64,000 nt of DNA, taken from NCBI RefSeq assembly GCF_028464065.1, contig NZ_CP116808.1:2497501-2561500 (forward strand), given 5' to 3'. Below the pieces are notes generated by a model. That model worked only from the letters and a program-made list of their open reading frames with translations. It made no database searches and was not told the origin of the DNA. Within the stretch, counting starts at the first letter, position 1, and every line of letters starts with the position of its first letter. Below, piece by piece: positions 17,428-26,900 of the stretch. A program made the translations under genes and the position numbers. The DNA comes from Saprospira sp. CCB-QB6. Lineage in GTDB: Bacteria; Bacteroidota; Bacteroidia; Chitinophagales; Saprospiraceae.

Positions 17428-17435
17428 TAATTTTG
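17428..17435 (+). promoter_or_regulatory. Candidate -7 box (TAATTTTG) for the cystathionine beta-synthase gene
   Basis: Exact TAnnTTTG match followed by CG, 37 nt before the ATG, between GC-rich copy 6 and the gene. The -33 element is not clear. Confidence 0.42.
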
Positions 17436-17472
17436 CGCCCTTAAAGCGTTCATTTTAATCAAAAAAAAGGAA

Positions 17473-18840
17473 ATGGCAAGCTACTATAATAACATTCTAG
17501 AAACCATTGGCAACACGCCATTGGTCAAGCTCAACAAAATTGTAAAAGAGATCCCTGCCACGATTTTGGCGAAGGTAGAAACCACCAATCCGGGTAATTC
17601 GGTCAAGGACCGCATGGCGTTAAAGATGGTGGAAGATGCGGAAAAGGCGGGTTTGCTTAAGCCTGGAGGGACCATTATTGAGTGTACTTCTGGAAATACG
17701 GGAATGGGGATTGCGATTGCGGCGGTGGTCAAGGGATACAAGTGTATTTTTACGACAACGGATAAGCAATCTAAGGAGAAAGTGGATATTTTGCGGGCTG
17801 TAGGGGCCGAGGTGATTGTTTGTCCGACCAATGTGGGGCCAGAAGATCCTCGTTCGTATTATTCTGTAGCCGAGCGATTGAGTAAAGAAATTCCCAATTC
17901 ATTTTGGTGTAATCAATATGACAACCTCTCTAATCGTCTAGCGCATTATGAGAGCACGGGGCCTGAGATTTGGGAACAAACGGAGGGTAAAATTACGCAC
18001 TTTGTGGTAGGCGTGGGTACTGGAGGAACGATTTCGGGAGTTGGCCGCTACCTCAAGGAGCAAAATCCCAATATTAAAATTTGGGGAATTGATCCTTATG
18101 GATCTGTTTTCAAGAAGTACCATGAAACAGGGGTATTTGATGAAAAAGAGATTTATCCTTATGTAACAGAGGGGATTGGAGAGGATATTTTGCCCAAGAA
18201 TGTAGATTTTGAGATCATTGATCATTTTGAGAAAGTGACGGATAAAGATGCGGCTATTGGGACCAGAGAATTGGCTCGTCAAGAGGGAATCATGGTGGGG
18301 AACTCTGCGGGTTCGGCCATTATGGGCATCAAGCAATTGGCTAGTGAGCTAAAAGAAGATGATGTAGTCGTTGTGCTTTTCCATGATCATGGTAGTCGTT
18401 ATGTAGGCAAAATGTTCAATGATGAGTGGATGCGTGAGCGTGGCTTTTTGGATGATGAGCTCAAGGTAAAAGACCTTATTGCGAAGAAAGACAATTCGGA
18501 TTTCTTCACTCTAAAGAGTAGTCAGACAGTAAAAGAAGCTTTACAATTTATGAAAGCGCATGATCTTTCTCAGTTGCCATTGGTGGATACAGCAGGAGAA
18601 ATTGTGGGAGCGATTACAGAAACCTTGGTGCTTAGCTGTTTGCTTGAAAACCCTATGAGCAATAGCGAGCGTCCTTTGAGTGAAATTATGGCGGAGCCTT
18701 TCCCTACGGTAGATTTAGAGCTATCGGTAAAGAAAGTAGGTGGTTATTTCAACCATAAAATTCCTGCGGTTATTGCTGTAGATAAGGCGGGAATTCCCCA
18801 TATCATTACCAAATATGATATGATTCAGACTATTGGCTAA
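17473..18840 (+). CDS. Cystathionine beta-synthase-like PLP enzyme with CBS domain pair
   Basis: 455 residues. The N-terminal ~325 residues are a fold-type II PLP domain: LETIGNTPLVKLN at the start, NPGNSVKDRMALKM with the PLP lysine, ECTSGNTGMGIA holding the cofactor, and GVGTGGTISGVGRYLK for the phosphate. The C-terminal ~120 residues form a Bateman (CBS) pair: SQTVKEALQFMKAHDLSQLPLVD and VDLELSVKKVGGYFNHKIPAVIAVDK. This architecture is that of cystathionine beta-synthase (serine + homocysteine to cystathionine), but cysteine synthase activity cannot be excluded. An A-rich stretch with AAGG precedes the ATG. It ends in a terminator shared with the convergent operon. Confidence 0.9.
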   Translation: MASYYNNILETIGNTPLVKLNKIVKEIPATILAKVETTNPGNSVKDRMALKMVEDAEKAGLLKPGGTIIECTSGNTGMGIAIAAVVKGYKCIFTTTDKQSKEKVDILRAVGAEVIVCPTNVGPEDPRSYYSVAERLSKEIPNSFWCNQYDNLSNRLAHYESTGPEIWEQTEGKITHFVVGVGTGGTISGVGRYLKEQNPNIKIWGIDPYGSVFKKYHETGVFDEKEIYPYVTEGIGEDILPKNVDFEIIDHFEKVTDKDAAIGTRELARQEGIMVGNSAGSAIMGIKQLASELKEDDVVVVLFHDHGSRYVGKMFNDEWMRERGFLDDELKVKDLIAKKDNSDFFTLKSSQTVKEALQFMKAHDLSQLPLVDTAGEIVGAITETLVLSCLLENPMSNSERPLSEIMAEPFPTVDLELSVKKVGGYFNHKIPAVIAVDKAGIPHIITKYDMIQTIG

Positions 18841-18860
18841 TAGCAGTAGTTTGTTAAAAT

Positions 18861-18897
18861 AAAAAAGAGGATGATCGTTTAGATCATCCTCTTTTTT
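18861..18897. terminator. Bidirectional terminator between the CBS gene and the sugar transferase operon
   Basis: Perfect stem GAGGATGATC/GATCATCCTC (18867-18891) with an A-run and a T-run on its two sides. The stop codon of the leftward gene lies inside the A/T flank. Confidence 0.88.
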
Positions 18898-20314
18898 ATT
18901 TGCCTTCTCCTTTTACGATAACGAGAACGGTATGGAAGAGAATTTTGATATCGAGAGCTAGGGAGATATTTTCGATATAGAGAATATCGTATTTGAGGCG
19001 TTGAATCATTTCATCTACATTGGAGGCATAGCCATATTTAACTTGGCCCCAAGAGGTAATGCCTGGTCGTACTCTTTGGAGGTGGCGAACATGTGGTGCT
19101 TTTTTGGCAATTTGGTCAATATAAAATTGTCGTTCGGGCCGGGGGCCAACCAGCGACATATCTCCTTTAAGGACATTCCAAAATTGTGGCAATTCATCTA
19201 AGCGATATTTGCGCATGACTCGGCCCCAGGGGGTACAGCGGTCATCGGCATCTGTAGAAAGTTGTGGGCCATGCTGTTCAGCATCGGTATACATAGAGCG
19301 GAACTTATAGATAAAAAAGGGTTGTCCCGCTCGGCCTACTCGCTCTTGCAAATAAAAGATAGGGCCAGAAGAGGAAAGGCGAACTCGCAGGGCGATATAG
19401 GCATAGAGTGGAGCAAAAATGAGCAGAAAAAGGCTAGAAGAGAATATATCAATCGCTCTTTTGAGTACCGCAAACCAAAGGGGCATAAACTTAGGCGAAA
19501 TCTCAATTAGGGCGGCATCATAAACATTGCTCATCTTCACCTTGCCCAAAAGAATTTCATACATCTCTGGACTTACCTTGATCAGCAGTGGTCGGCCCGC
19601 CAAGGCATTGAGTAAAAAGCTCAATTGTTGTTGTTCATCTGCTTCTAAGGCCAAAATAACCTCTTGGACCTCTTGTTCGTGTAATACTTGCTCTAGTTCT
19701 TCTACTTGGCCTAAATAGGGTAGCCCATAGTTTAGGGGCTGCTCATTTAATGCTAAAGCACCTACAAATTCATAATAGCCTGCTGTTTGGCCTTCTTCTA
19801 TTTCGGCATAGAGCTGGGCTGCTCGTTCTCGGCTACCGATGAGTAGGGTTTTGAAACGAATATCGCCTCTTTGGACTCGCGAATGGGCTCTGCCCAAAAG
19901 AAACATACGGGCCAAGAAGGTCAAGATAAATTGAAAGCCGAATAGCGCTCCAAAAGAAGCATAATAGGCCCGATAGCCTTCGCTATAATTAGGTAGGTCA
20001 TTGAGTAAAATACTAAAAAAGAGAATGAGGCTGCCCAAGAAAACGCTAGCTAACGTACGGAGAAACTCTGTAGTTCTCGACATTCGGTAGATGTTGCGAT
20101 AACTATCTGTTAGCGCATATAATAAGATCCAAGCAGGAGGTAGTGCTAGAAACCCAAAAATAAAATTGGGATCTTTCCATAGCCAGTCCCAATGAAAGGG
20201 CGCAATTTGTTCTAGGGCTATTTTTCGGAAGACAAAAAATAGGCACCAAGCAAAAGTAGCTGTTAAGTAATCGAGTAAAATATAGAGCCAGAGCCCTAAG
20301 GCTTGCTTTTTCAT
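18896..20314 (-). CDS. Polyprenyl-phosphate sugar-1-phosphate transferase (exopolysaccharide initiation)
   Basis: 472 residues. The N-terminal half has four or five membrane helices and a degenerate nucleotide-binding region (FKTLLIGSRERAAQLYAEI). The C-terminal ~190 residues are the catalytic bacterial sugar-transferase domain: VGRAGQPFFIYKFRSMYTDAE, RKYRLDELPQFWNVLKGD, MSLVGPRPERQFY and the end segment RVRPGITSWGQVKYGYASNV. The enzyme moves a sugar-1-phosphate from a nucleotide sugar to undecaprenyl phosphate at the inner membrane, the first step of polysaccharide repeat assembly. It is the last gene of a three-gene operon with the oxidoreductase and lipoprotein upstream. Confidence 0.92.
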   Translation of the reverse strand: MKKQALGLWLYILLDYLTATFAWCLFFVFRKIALEQIAPFHWDWLWKDPNFIFGFLALPPAWILLYALTDSYRNIYRMSRTTEFLRTLASVFLGSLILFFSILLNDLPNYSEGYRAYYASFGALFGFQFILTFLARMFLLGRAHSRVQRGDIRFKTLLIGSRERAAQLYAEIEEGQTAGYYEFVGALALNEQPLNYGLPYLGQVEELEQVLHEQEVQEVILALEADEQQQLSFLLNALAGRPLLIKVSPEMYEILLGKVKMSNVYDAALIEISPKFMPLWFAVLKRAIDIFSSSLFLLIFAPLYAYIALRVRLSSSGPIFYLQERVGRAGQPFFIYKFRSMYTDAEQHGPQLSTDADDRCTPWGRVMRKYRLDELPQFWNVLKGDMSLVGPRPERQFYIDQIAKKAPHVRHLQRVRPGITSWGQVKYGYASNVDEMIQRLKYDILYIENISLALDIKILFHTVLVIVKGEGK

Positions 20315-20350
20315 TGCGCCAAACTTATGAGAAGGAGGAGGGGGCCTGCC

Positions 20351-21232
20351 TTAATAATGTAGAATCTTGATATTATCTAGGTAAACTTTGGGATGTGTAT
20401 TCTCTTCAAAATCACTAACTGCAGAACGTAAAATGAGGGTGTAACGAGCTGCATTTAAAGTGAAAATATCTTCGGTAAGATCAAAGTAGATTTTTTTCCA
20501 ACCATCAGATGGATTTACTCCGCCTTTGATGAAGATTTCATCAGGTAAGCCATTATCATAATGAGCAATGAGGCCCACTGAAATGACCTCATCTGTTTTG
20601 TAGTGCATTTCCAAAAAAACAGGGGTGGCCGTATTGGGAAGTTGCAAATCAGAAATGCGGAAGGAGCTGCCTACATAGCATTCCCAATTAGCTGTGTCTA
20701 AGATCATTTGGCCAGAATAGTCCCCCTCAAAAACATCCTCGTTTTGTTTGTCAAGGTAGCTGTCAGGATAATCATCACGGTCTTCACCAAAGGCAACTCC
20801 AGCATTTTCAAAATCTTCTACAATGAAAAATTCTACCTCATCATTGTATTGAAAATTGGGGTAAACTGTATCTATTCGCCCTGCTTCTAGTTCCATATTG
20901 ACCACATAAGGATCAAAGAAGGGGTAAATAATGCGATTCGTCGATATCCCATCGCTGGGTACACCTGCATAAATACTCACATTGTAGTTAGGCCCCTCAC
21001 CAAGAATGGCGGGTAGGGTGGTGGGGAGGTTGGTAGCTCCTAACATTTGCCCATCTACCGCAATCCAAGCATCTTCAAATTGATGCTGGCTGCTGCCCTC
21101 TACATAGGGATCGCCTGGCGTATGTTGTATAGAGGGTACAGAAACATAGGCGGGAATAGCCACTTGACGATCTTTACTACAAGCACTAAAAAGGAGAAGG
21201 CCAAAAAGGAATAGACTCAGTTTTTTCATCAT
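20351..21232 (-). CDS. Lipoprotein of unknown function in the polysaccharide operon
   Basis: 293 residues with lipobox FGLLLFSAC (Cys18, or Cys17 from the second Met). The Ser-Lys-Asp after the Cys resembles the Bacteroidota surface-lipoprotein export signal. The mature part is beta-rich: an early segment VSVPSIQHTPGDPYVEGSSQHQFEDAWIAVDGQ, a middle region with DPYVVNMELEAGRIDTVYP, and a C-terminal jelly-roll-like domain (VFLEMHYKTDEVISVGL, DGWKKIYFDLTEDIF, ARYTLILRS, VYLDNIKILHY). That end resembles carbohydrate-binding modules. It lies 4 bp from the oxidoreductase gene and 36 bp from the sugar transferase gene, so a link to surface glycans is likely. Confidence 0.8.
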   Translation of the reverse strand: MMKKLSLFLFGLLLFSACSKDRQVAIPAYVSVPSIQHTPGDPYVEGSSQHQFEDAWIAVDGQMLGATNLPTTLPAILGEGPNYNVSIYAGVPSDGISTNRIIYPFFDPYVVNMELEAGRIDTVYPNFQYNDEVEFFIVEDFENAGVAFGEDRDDYPDSYLDKQNEDVFEGDYSGQMILDTANWECYVGSSFRISDLQLPNTATPVFLEMHYKTDEVISVGLIAHYDNGLPDEIFIKGGVNPSDGWKKIYFDLTEDIFTLNAARYTLILRSAVSDFEENTHPKVYLDNIKILHY

Positions 21233-21236
21233 TTTT

Positions 21237-22241
21237 CTAAAATTGTTCTTGTATAGCTTGGCGATGTGCCGAGATAGCCGCTAAGATTTGATAGGCTAGC
21301 TCTAATGCTTTAACGCCATCTTCTAAGCTAACCGTTGGCTCTGTATCCTCCAAAATGCTTTTGGCGAAGAGCTCCAACTCTGTTTTGATGGCATTGACAG
21401 CCTGCGTTTCGGGCTGATCCACTAACAAATAACGCTCTCCCTGCGGAGTTTCTAGGGCCATGAGGCGATCTGCTTCACTTACACCCTCTGGGCTATCATA
21501 TAGGCGGATGAGCTCGCTCTTTTTCTCCAAAAAGTCCATACTGATGTAGGCATCCGATTGGAAAAGGCGAAACTTACGCATACTTTTCATAGAGATGCGA
21601 CTAGCCGTGATATTGGCTACTGCACGGTTCTCAAATTCTATCCGAGCATTGGCAATGTCTTCAGCTGGGCTAACAATGGCTACGCCACTAGCCTGTACCG
21701 AACGCACTGGCGAGTTGACCAACTTGAGCAAAATGTCTAGATCATGAATCATGAGGTCCAAAACAACAGAAACATCATTGCCTCTAGGATTGAAGGGAGC
21801 CAAACGATGCGCCTCGATAAACATAGGCGAAATATCCTGATCTGCCATGGCCAAAAAGGCGGGATTAAAACGCTCTACAAAACCTACTTGCCCCTTGATG
21901 CCGGCTTCCTGTGCTAGGGCCAAAAGGGCTTTGCCCTCTTCTAATGTTTGTGTGATGGGCTTTTCTACAAAGATGTGTTTGCCCGCCGCAATAGCTTTTT
22001 TAGCCATTTCAAAATGGCTGCTGGTGGGCGTTACGATATCTACCACATCTACGGCCGCAATCAATTCCTCTACATCCGTATAGGCGTTTAGGCCCAATTC
22101 TTCAGCAATGCTGGCTGCCCGCTCGGCTTGCGGCTCATAAAAACCCACTAGCTCATAAACATCAGGCAATAGTTGCAAACATTTGAGGTGTATTTTTCCA
22201 AGATGGCCCGCACCCAAGAGGCCAATTTTTAGCTTCTGCAT
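21237..22241 (-). CDS. Gfo/Idh/MocA family oxidoreductase
   Basis: 334 residues from the ATG at 22241 (MQKLKIGLLGAGHLGKIH); an upstream TTG in frame adds nine unlikely residues. The N-terminal Rossmann fold has GLLGAGHLG for NAD(P) and the family motif GKHIFVEKPIT with the substrate Lys. The C-terminal domain has GFVERFNPAFL and DLMIHDLDILLKLV, where His is the usual catalytic-site residue. It would oxidise or reduce a sugar or nucleotide sugar; the substrate is unknown. It is first in an operon with a lipoprotein and a sugar transferase, which points to sugar-nucleotide supply for polysaccharide. Confidence 0.9.
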   Translation of the reverse strand: MQKLKIGLLGAGHLGKIHLKCLQLLPDVYELVGFYEPQAERAASIAEELGLNAYTDVEELIAAVDVVDIVTPTSSHFEMAKKAIAAGKHIFVEKPITQTLEEGKALLALAQEAGIKGQVGFVERFNPAFLAMADQDISPMFIEAHRLAPFNPRGNDVSVVLDLMIHDLDILLKLVNSPVRSVQASGVAIVSPAEDIANARIEFENRAVANITASRISMKSMRKFRLFQSDAYISMDFLEKKSELIRLYDSPEGVSEADRLMALETPQGERYLLVDQPETQAVNAIKTELELFAKSILEDTEPTVSLEDGVKALELAYQILAAISAHRQAIQEQF

Positions 22242-22265
22242 CCTTTTAGTATTTATAGTTTGGCC

Positions 22266-22273
22266 CAAAGATA
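22266..22273 (-). promoter_or_regulatory. Candidate -7 box (TATCTTTG) for the polysaccharide operon
   Basis: Exact TAnnTTTG match on the minus strand followed by GG, 24 nt before the ATG at 22241. No verified -33 partner. Confidence 0.42.
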
Positions 22274-22329
22274 CTAAAACGCAGCGCTCTTATTGCTAAA
22301 CTTATTCAGCTCCTTTTTTAGAATTTCTT

Positions 22330-22480
22330 GGGGCTGCCCCTCGCTTCGCTCGGGTCGGGCTGTGTCGTGGCTCGCTGCTCGCTCGGCCCTGCAGTTTTTT
22401 CGCTACGCTCAAAAACTTGGGTCTGCGGCTGCGCCGCCCCACTATCCATCCCTCAGCCTGCGGCCCTTCGGGCCTGTAGG
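22330..22480 (+). repeat. GC-rich dispersed element, copy 7 (GGGGCTGCCCC type)
   Basis: The central slot is unusual: a long imperfect stem beginning AGTTTTTT and ending AAAAACTT around CGCTACGCTC. The end is CCATCCCTCAGCCTGCGG, a CCCTTCGGG hairpin and CTGTAGG. It faces copy 8, 150 bp away, in inverted orientation. Confidence 0.85.
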
Positions 22481-22631
22481 ACCGTATAAATGGTATTCGT
22501 CGCTGCGCTCCTCATTCGCTAATATGTCCCCGCCCACCCTCCCCTCTACGGGATTCCTTAGGGAATCCCTTCGGGGAGTTTGGGCCATTTGTTTGGTCCA
22601 TTTACAGCAGACAGGCGGCTTTGCCGCCGCA

Positions 22632-22830
22632 GGCCTAGCGATGTGCAGCAGGGCGGCGCAGCCGCAGACCAAGGCCGTCAGGCCGCAGGGCCGAGCGACC
22701 CGACCAACGGGAGCCGACGCAGCGAAGCAAGTAATAGCGAGCTGCGACAACCAGCCTCGAAGAGGCGCCAGTTCGATGACCGAAGGGAATAAACGTAGCG
22801 CCGACGACCGAAGGGAGGCGGAGGCCCCAA
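22632..22830 (-). repeat. GC-rich dispersed element, copy 8 (long form)
   Basis: About 200 bp, longer than usual. After the normal start GGCCTAGCGATG, GGCCGTCAGGCC slot and GGGCCGAGCGA it gains GAGCTGCGACAACCAGCC and GTTCGATGACCGAAGGG segments also seen in copies 11, 14 and 17. It then ends GGCGGAGGCCCC. With copy 7 it makes an inverted pair in the gap between the operon at 22241 and PorP/SprF. Confidence 0.85.
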
Positions 22831-22867
22831 AAAAAAAGGCCCCTGCAAGCAGCGACCTTTTAAGCAA

Positions 22868-23851
22868 TTAAAGCGTTCCTTTTCGTTCTCCAGAAGAGGA
22901 GGGCAAAGAGGGAATATCTGGACCAGCTTGGCCCGCAACCCCATAAAGGGTTTGGCCGGCAAAGTCATAGCCAAAATTGACCTCCGTAGCGCCTACACTA
23001 TAATTTTGGAAATTATTGGTGGCCACATCAAAAGAGAGCAAAAGTGGCATCTGCTTGTCAAAAACAAAGCGAGCTTGGAAAGACAAAAAGCCTGGCGATC
23101 GGTAAAAAACGCCAAAGCCCAATTGGTCGCCCAAGAAAGTGGCCTTAATTCCGCCATCAATCTGTGGGCGGGGCCCTTGGGTATAGCGGACCATAATAGA
23201 GGGCTCTAGGCTCATTTCTTTGTCATCAAAGAAAAACTTGTAGCCAGCCGTTACAAAATAGTGGCGATAATTATAGCCAATAGGATCGCGGCCCGTGGCA
23301 TTGCTGCCTGCAAAATCCAACTTAGATTGGATGAGGTTGGGGGCCGAGGCCCCAATAAAAAAGTTGCGGGCATAGAAGTAGAGGCCAAACTCGGCATCTC
23401 CAGTAGTTACGGCCTCGCTACCGCTATTGATCGCATTGTCATTATCATCGACAAAAGTAATCTCGCTCGTATTGATGCGTTGGCGGACAATTCGACCAGC
23501 TAGGCCCATCGATAGGCGCATATCATCGCCCACAGGCAAATGAAAAGCATAAGAACCCTTCATCCCAAAGCGGCGAGAGGGGCCCGTCACATCAGAAAAA
23601 ATTAAGCCGCCCACCCCATGCGATTGGCCAATAAGTCCCTGATAATTGACCCCAAAAGTTTGGGGCGCTCCTGGAAAAGCCACCCATTGCCAACGATGGA
23701 AGACCTGTATAGAGTGAATCCCTCTAGAGCCTGCCACAGCAGGGTTAATCAGGTAGCTATTGTTATTGTATTGCGCAAAAAGAGGCTCTTGCTGGGCCTG
23801 CGCCTGCCAGCCCAAAAGCAGCAGCGATAGCGTAAAGAAAAAATGTTTCAT
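22868..23851 (-). CDS. PorP/SprF family type IX secretion outer membrane protein
   Basis: 327 residues with signal peptide MKHFFFTLSLLLLGWQAQAQ. It shows the family start QEPLFAQYNNNSYLINPAVAGSRG and IHSIQVFHRWQWVAFPGAPQTF, then alternating beta-barrel strands to FGYDFAGQTLYG near the end. PorP/SprF proteins are outer membrane barrels that help secrete or hold a partner adhesin. Here the partner is very likely the 1560-residue protein encoded 50 bp upstream on the same strand, a gene pairing common in Bacteroidota. The usual family length is about 300-340 residues. Confidence 0.92.
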   Translation of the reverse strand: MKHFFFTLSLLLLGWQAQAQQEPLFAQYNNNSYLINPAVAGSRGIHSIQVFHRWQWVAFPGAPQTFGVNYQGLIGQSHGVGGLIFSDVTGPSRRFGMKGSYAFHLPVGDDMRLSMGLAGRIVRQRINTSEITFVDDNDNAINSGSEAVTTGDAEFGLYFYARNFFIGASAPNLIQSKLDFAGSNATGRDPIGYNYRHYFVTAGYKFFFDDKEMSLEPSIMVRYTQGPRPQIDGGIKATFLGDQLGFGVFYRSPGFLSFQARFVFDKQMPLLLSFDVATNNFQNYSVGATEVNFGYDFAGQTLYGVAGQAGPDIPSLPSSSGERKGTL

Positions 23852-23901
23852 AAGCTATGATTTTAGTAGCGGGCGCCCCGAAGGGCGCCACACTTAAACT
23901 A

Positions 23902-26900
23902 TTAACGGATAATGGTCACCGTACCTTTAAAGAGGACAGGATTGGCTTGAGAGGGATATTTTACCTGTAGTACATAATAGTAGGTAGCATCAGGTAAATT
24001 GGAACCCGTACGGAAGTCCGTACCATCCCAGCTATTGTCATAAGCCTCTTTGCGGTAGACCAATTGGCCCCAACGGTTGTAAACCTCCAAATCGCCTTCT
24101 AGCAATTCCAAACAAGGAATTTCCCAAAGGTCATTGACGCCATCATTGTTGGGCGTGAAACCAGAATGCTGGGCCACACAAGCGCCAACATTAACCGTCA
24201 CGCTATCGTAGTCTACACAATCATTAGCATCACGAACCTCTAGACTATAAGTAGTGGTCTCAATCGGGAAGCCAATTGTTGTGGCTTGAGTGGGATTATT
24301 GAGGCCCGTCATGGGCGTCCAAAGGTAAGAAGTAATGTTTCCTTGGCTGCCTGTACCATCTAGGGTAACAGCTTCCCCCACCAAGATTTCAAAACCAGCA
24401 TCACTAGTAGCAACCGCATCTACAGCTTGGAAAATAGCGGCAATGCTATCGGCAGAACAACCCAAAGCATCTGTAATGACCACTTTCCAGTCGTCGCCAG
24501 AAGCCAAGTTGAGGCCTAGGCTAGCAAAACCACCACTATAAAGAGCTTGCTGGCTAGTCGTTTGGCCATTGATGGTAATCGTTGCGGTATATAGGTTGTT
24601 GGGACCAGCCGCTGCGGGCAAACCGCCAGTCAGTTCTAAGAACAAAATGGCATTGCCTTGCCCATCACAGTCATAACTGACCGAATCAGATCCGCCATTG
24701 ATTAGGATGGGTGTATAGCTAGCATTGCTACAGATGTTACCGCAGTTGGTCGCATTCCAAGCAAAGGTATCCGTCAAGCTTTCTTGACAATCTTCAATGT
24801 CTTCCACAAAGACCTGCCAGATGTCGCCATCAGCTACGGTAAAGCTATAAGTTACCGAACCGCCAATGTTGCCCGCTACTGGGGTATTCAAGACATTATC
24901 TCCAGTGCTTACTCCTGTAATGGTCAAGCTATAATCAGAGCCATCAAAGAAAGGCGTACCTCCTGTAATATCAATAGTGACCTCTGCGGTACCATCTAGA
25001 TTACAATTGTAGCTAGAAGGCGTAATGGCCAAAGGCACCGAATCACAGCTAATAGGACAGTTCGTACTATTAAAGATATAGGTACTGCTGAGGGTATCCG
25101 TACAGCCATTATCGTCAATGACCGTAACGGTCCAGTTGTCACCATCATTAACCAAGAAGGACAAGTAGCTGCTGCCACCAATAGTCCCTGCAATCTGAGC
25201 GTTACTGTAGGTTTGTCCAAATACAGTAGAACCAGAAACACTTACCGTATAATTAGAACCAAAGATAGAAGGGGCTCCACCACCCAAGCTAACCTCTACT
25301 AAAGCACTGCCTGTAGGGAAGCAGCTGTAGCCAGAACTAGCTACTACTGGATTCGCTACACAGAAATCAGGACAGTTGGTTTGGTCATAAGTAAAGAGAT
25401 GACTTGTAGTATCGCTACAAGCACCGCTATCACTTACGATTAAGCTCCAAACATCGCCATCAGCTACATCAAAGCTAAATGAAATGGCGCTAGAGTTGCC
25501 TGAACCAGCCACGGTATAACTACCGTTTTGTCCAGCCACAGAAGATCCACTAAGTACAATCGTGTAGTTAGAACCATTCTGAGCGGGATAACCTCCATTG
25601 ATGAGGACGGTTGCTGTAGCCGCATTACCTCCAGCCTGACATTGATAGATGGTGCTATCAATTGGGCTAGGCATGAAGCGGATGGGATCGCTCAAACAAG
25701 GGTCATTACAAGGACTCGCATTGACGCTAGATTGGGCTGTACAGTTGACCCCATCATTGATATAAATATCATAAACATCGGCTCCCAAAATAGGAAAGCT
25801 AACCGTTTGGTTGGCTAAGGCTTGTCCCTGAATCGTATCGCCAAAGCTATTGACCAATAGATAATCATAACTGCTACCATTATAGGCAGGCAAACCACCT
25901 GAAAGCGTCAGGCTAATTGTACAGTTGTTGGGATCATAACCCGTAACAATATTCAAGGGTTGTAGGAAGACCACAGGGGCCCCATTTTCCATACTCGCAC
26001 TAGAACAGGTCAAATCTCCCCAGCTAACGGTCTCATCTGCTACCGCAGATACATAGTAAACTTGGTTGAAGAGCGGATTGCCCATGCTGCCCGAGTTGTT
26101 GGTATTATTGACAAAATAAGCCGAGCTATCTCGGGTAGAGTCAATATACATAAAGCCAATATTGGCAATAGTATCGGGAATAGGGAAGCTGTTATGCAAC
26201 ATAAAGCCTACTTCCAAACAGCCAGGCACTACAGAAGTAGTTTGGCCCAAAGGATCTAGCATAACAGAAGGGAAAATGCTGTCTCCATAGCAAATATAAG
26301 CGGTGTCCATGCTGTTGTAGGCAATAGTATCGCCTTGCTCGGTCTCATACTGAGAGTCGCCAGCATAGACCTCAATTTCCTCAATGTATTCAATGATGTA
26401 TTGTCCCTGATCACCAGGAGAACCACCGTCTAACTGAAGGGCGTAAACGGTACCAGGCACCAAACAACAAAGGCTAATCGTACTTCCGTTAAAATCCGTG
26501 TTGCCAGAAGCAATGGGCGTTAGTGCGCCACCATTGGCGGCCCCTGTAGTCGTGTAGGTAGCAGGCTGCAAACCGCCATAACAATCCGTGCCATTGAGCA
26601 AAGGATAGATGGCATAGTTCAAACGGTTGAGGTTGGTATAGGCTCTCAAGCGAATCTCTACTACTCCAGAAGGAGGAACGGTAAAGTAGTGCCATACCGT
26701 CTGATCTGCGCGATTAGCAGGGTTCGGGTCAGATACAGGCTCTCCAGCTAGGCGCTCAATACAAGCGCGTTGGTTGCTTCCCGCTACTGCTTGGAAGGGG
26801 AGAGGAGGCTGACCAATTAACTGCACCGGAATCTCATAGAAGGGATCAGGTAGCGTAAGGCAAAGAATATCATTGGGTGGAGGGTTCTCCAAAGGCTCCG

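Noticed and set aside
22293-22871. 192-residue open frame on the + strand
   Set aside because: It runs through GC-rich copies 7 and 8. The translation is Arg/Ala/Gly-rich repeat text that recurs in other frames at other copies, so it is a by-product of repeat composition.
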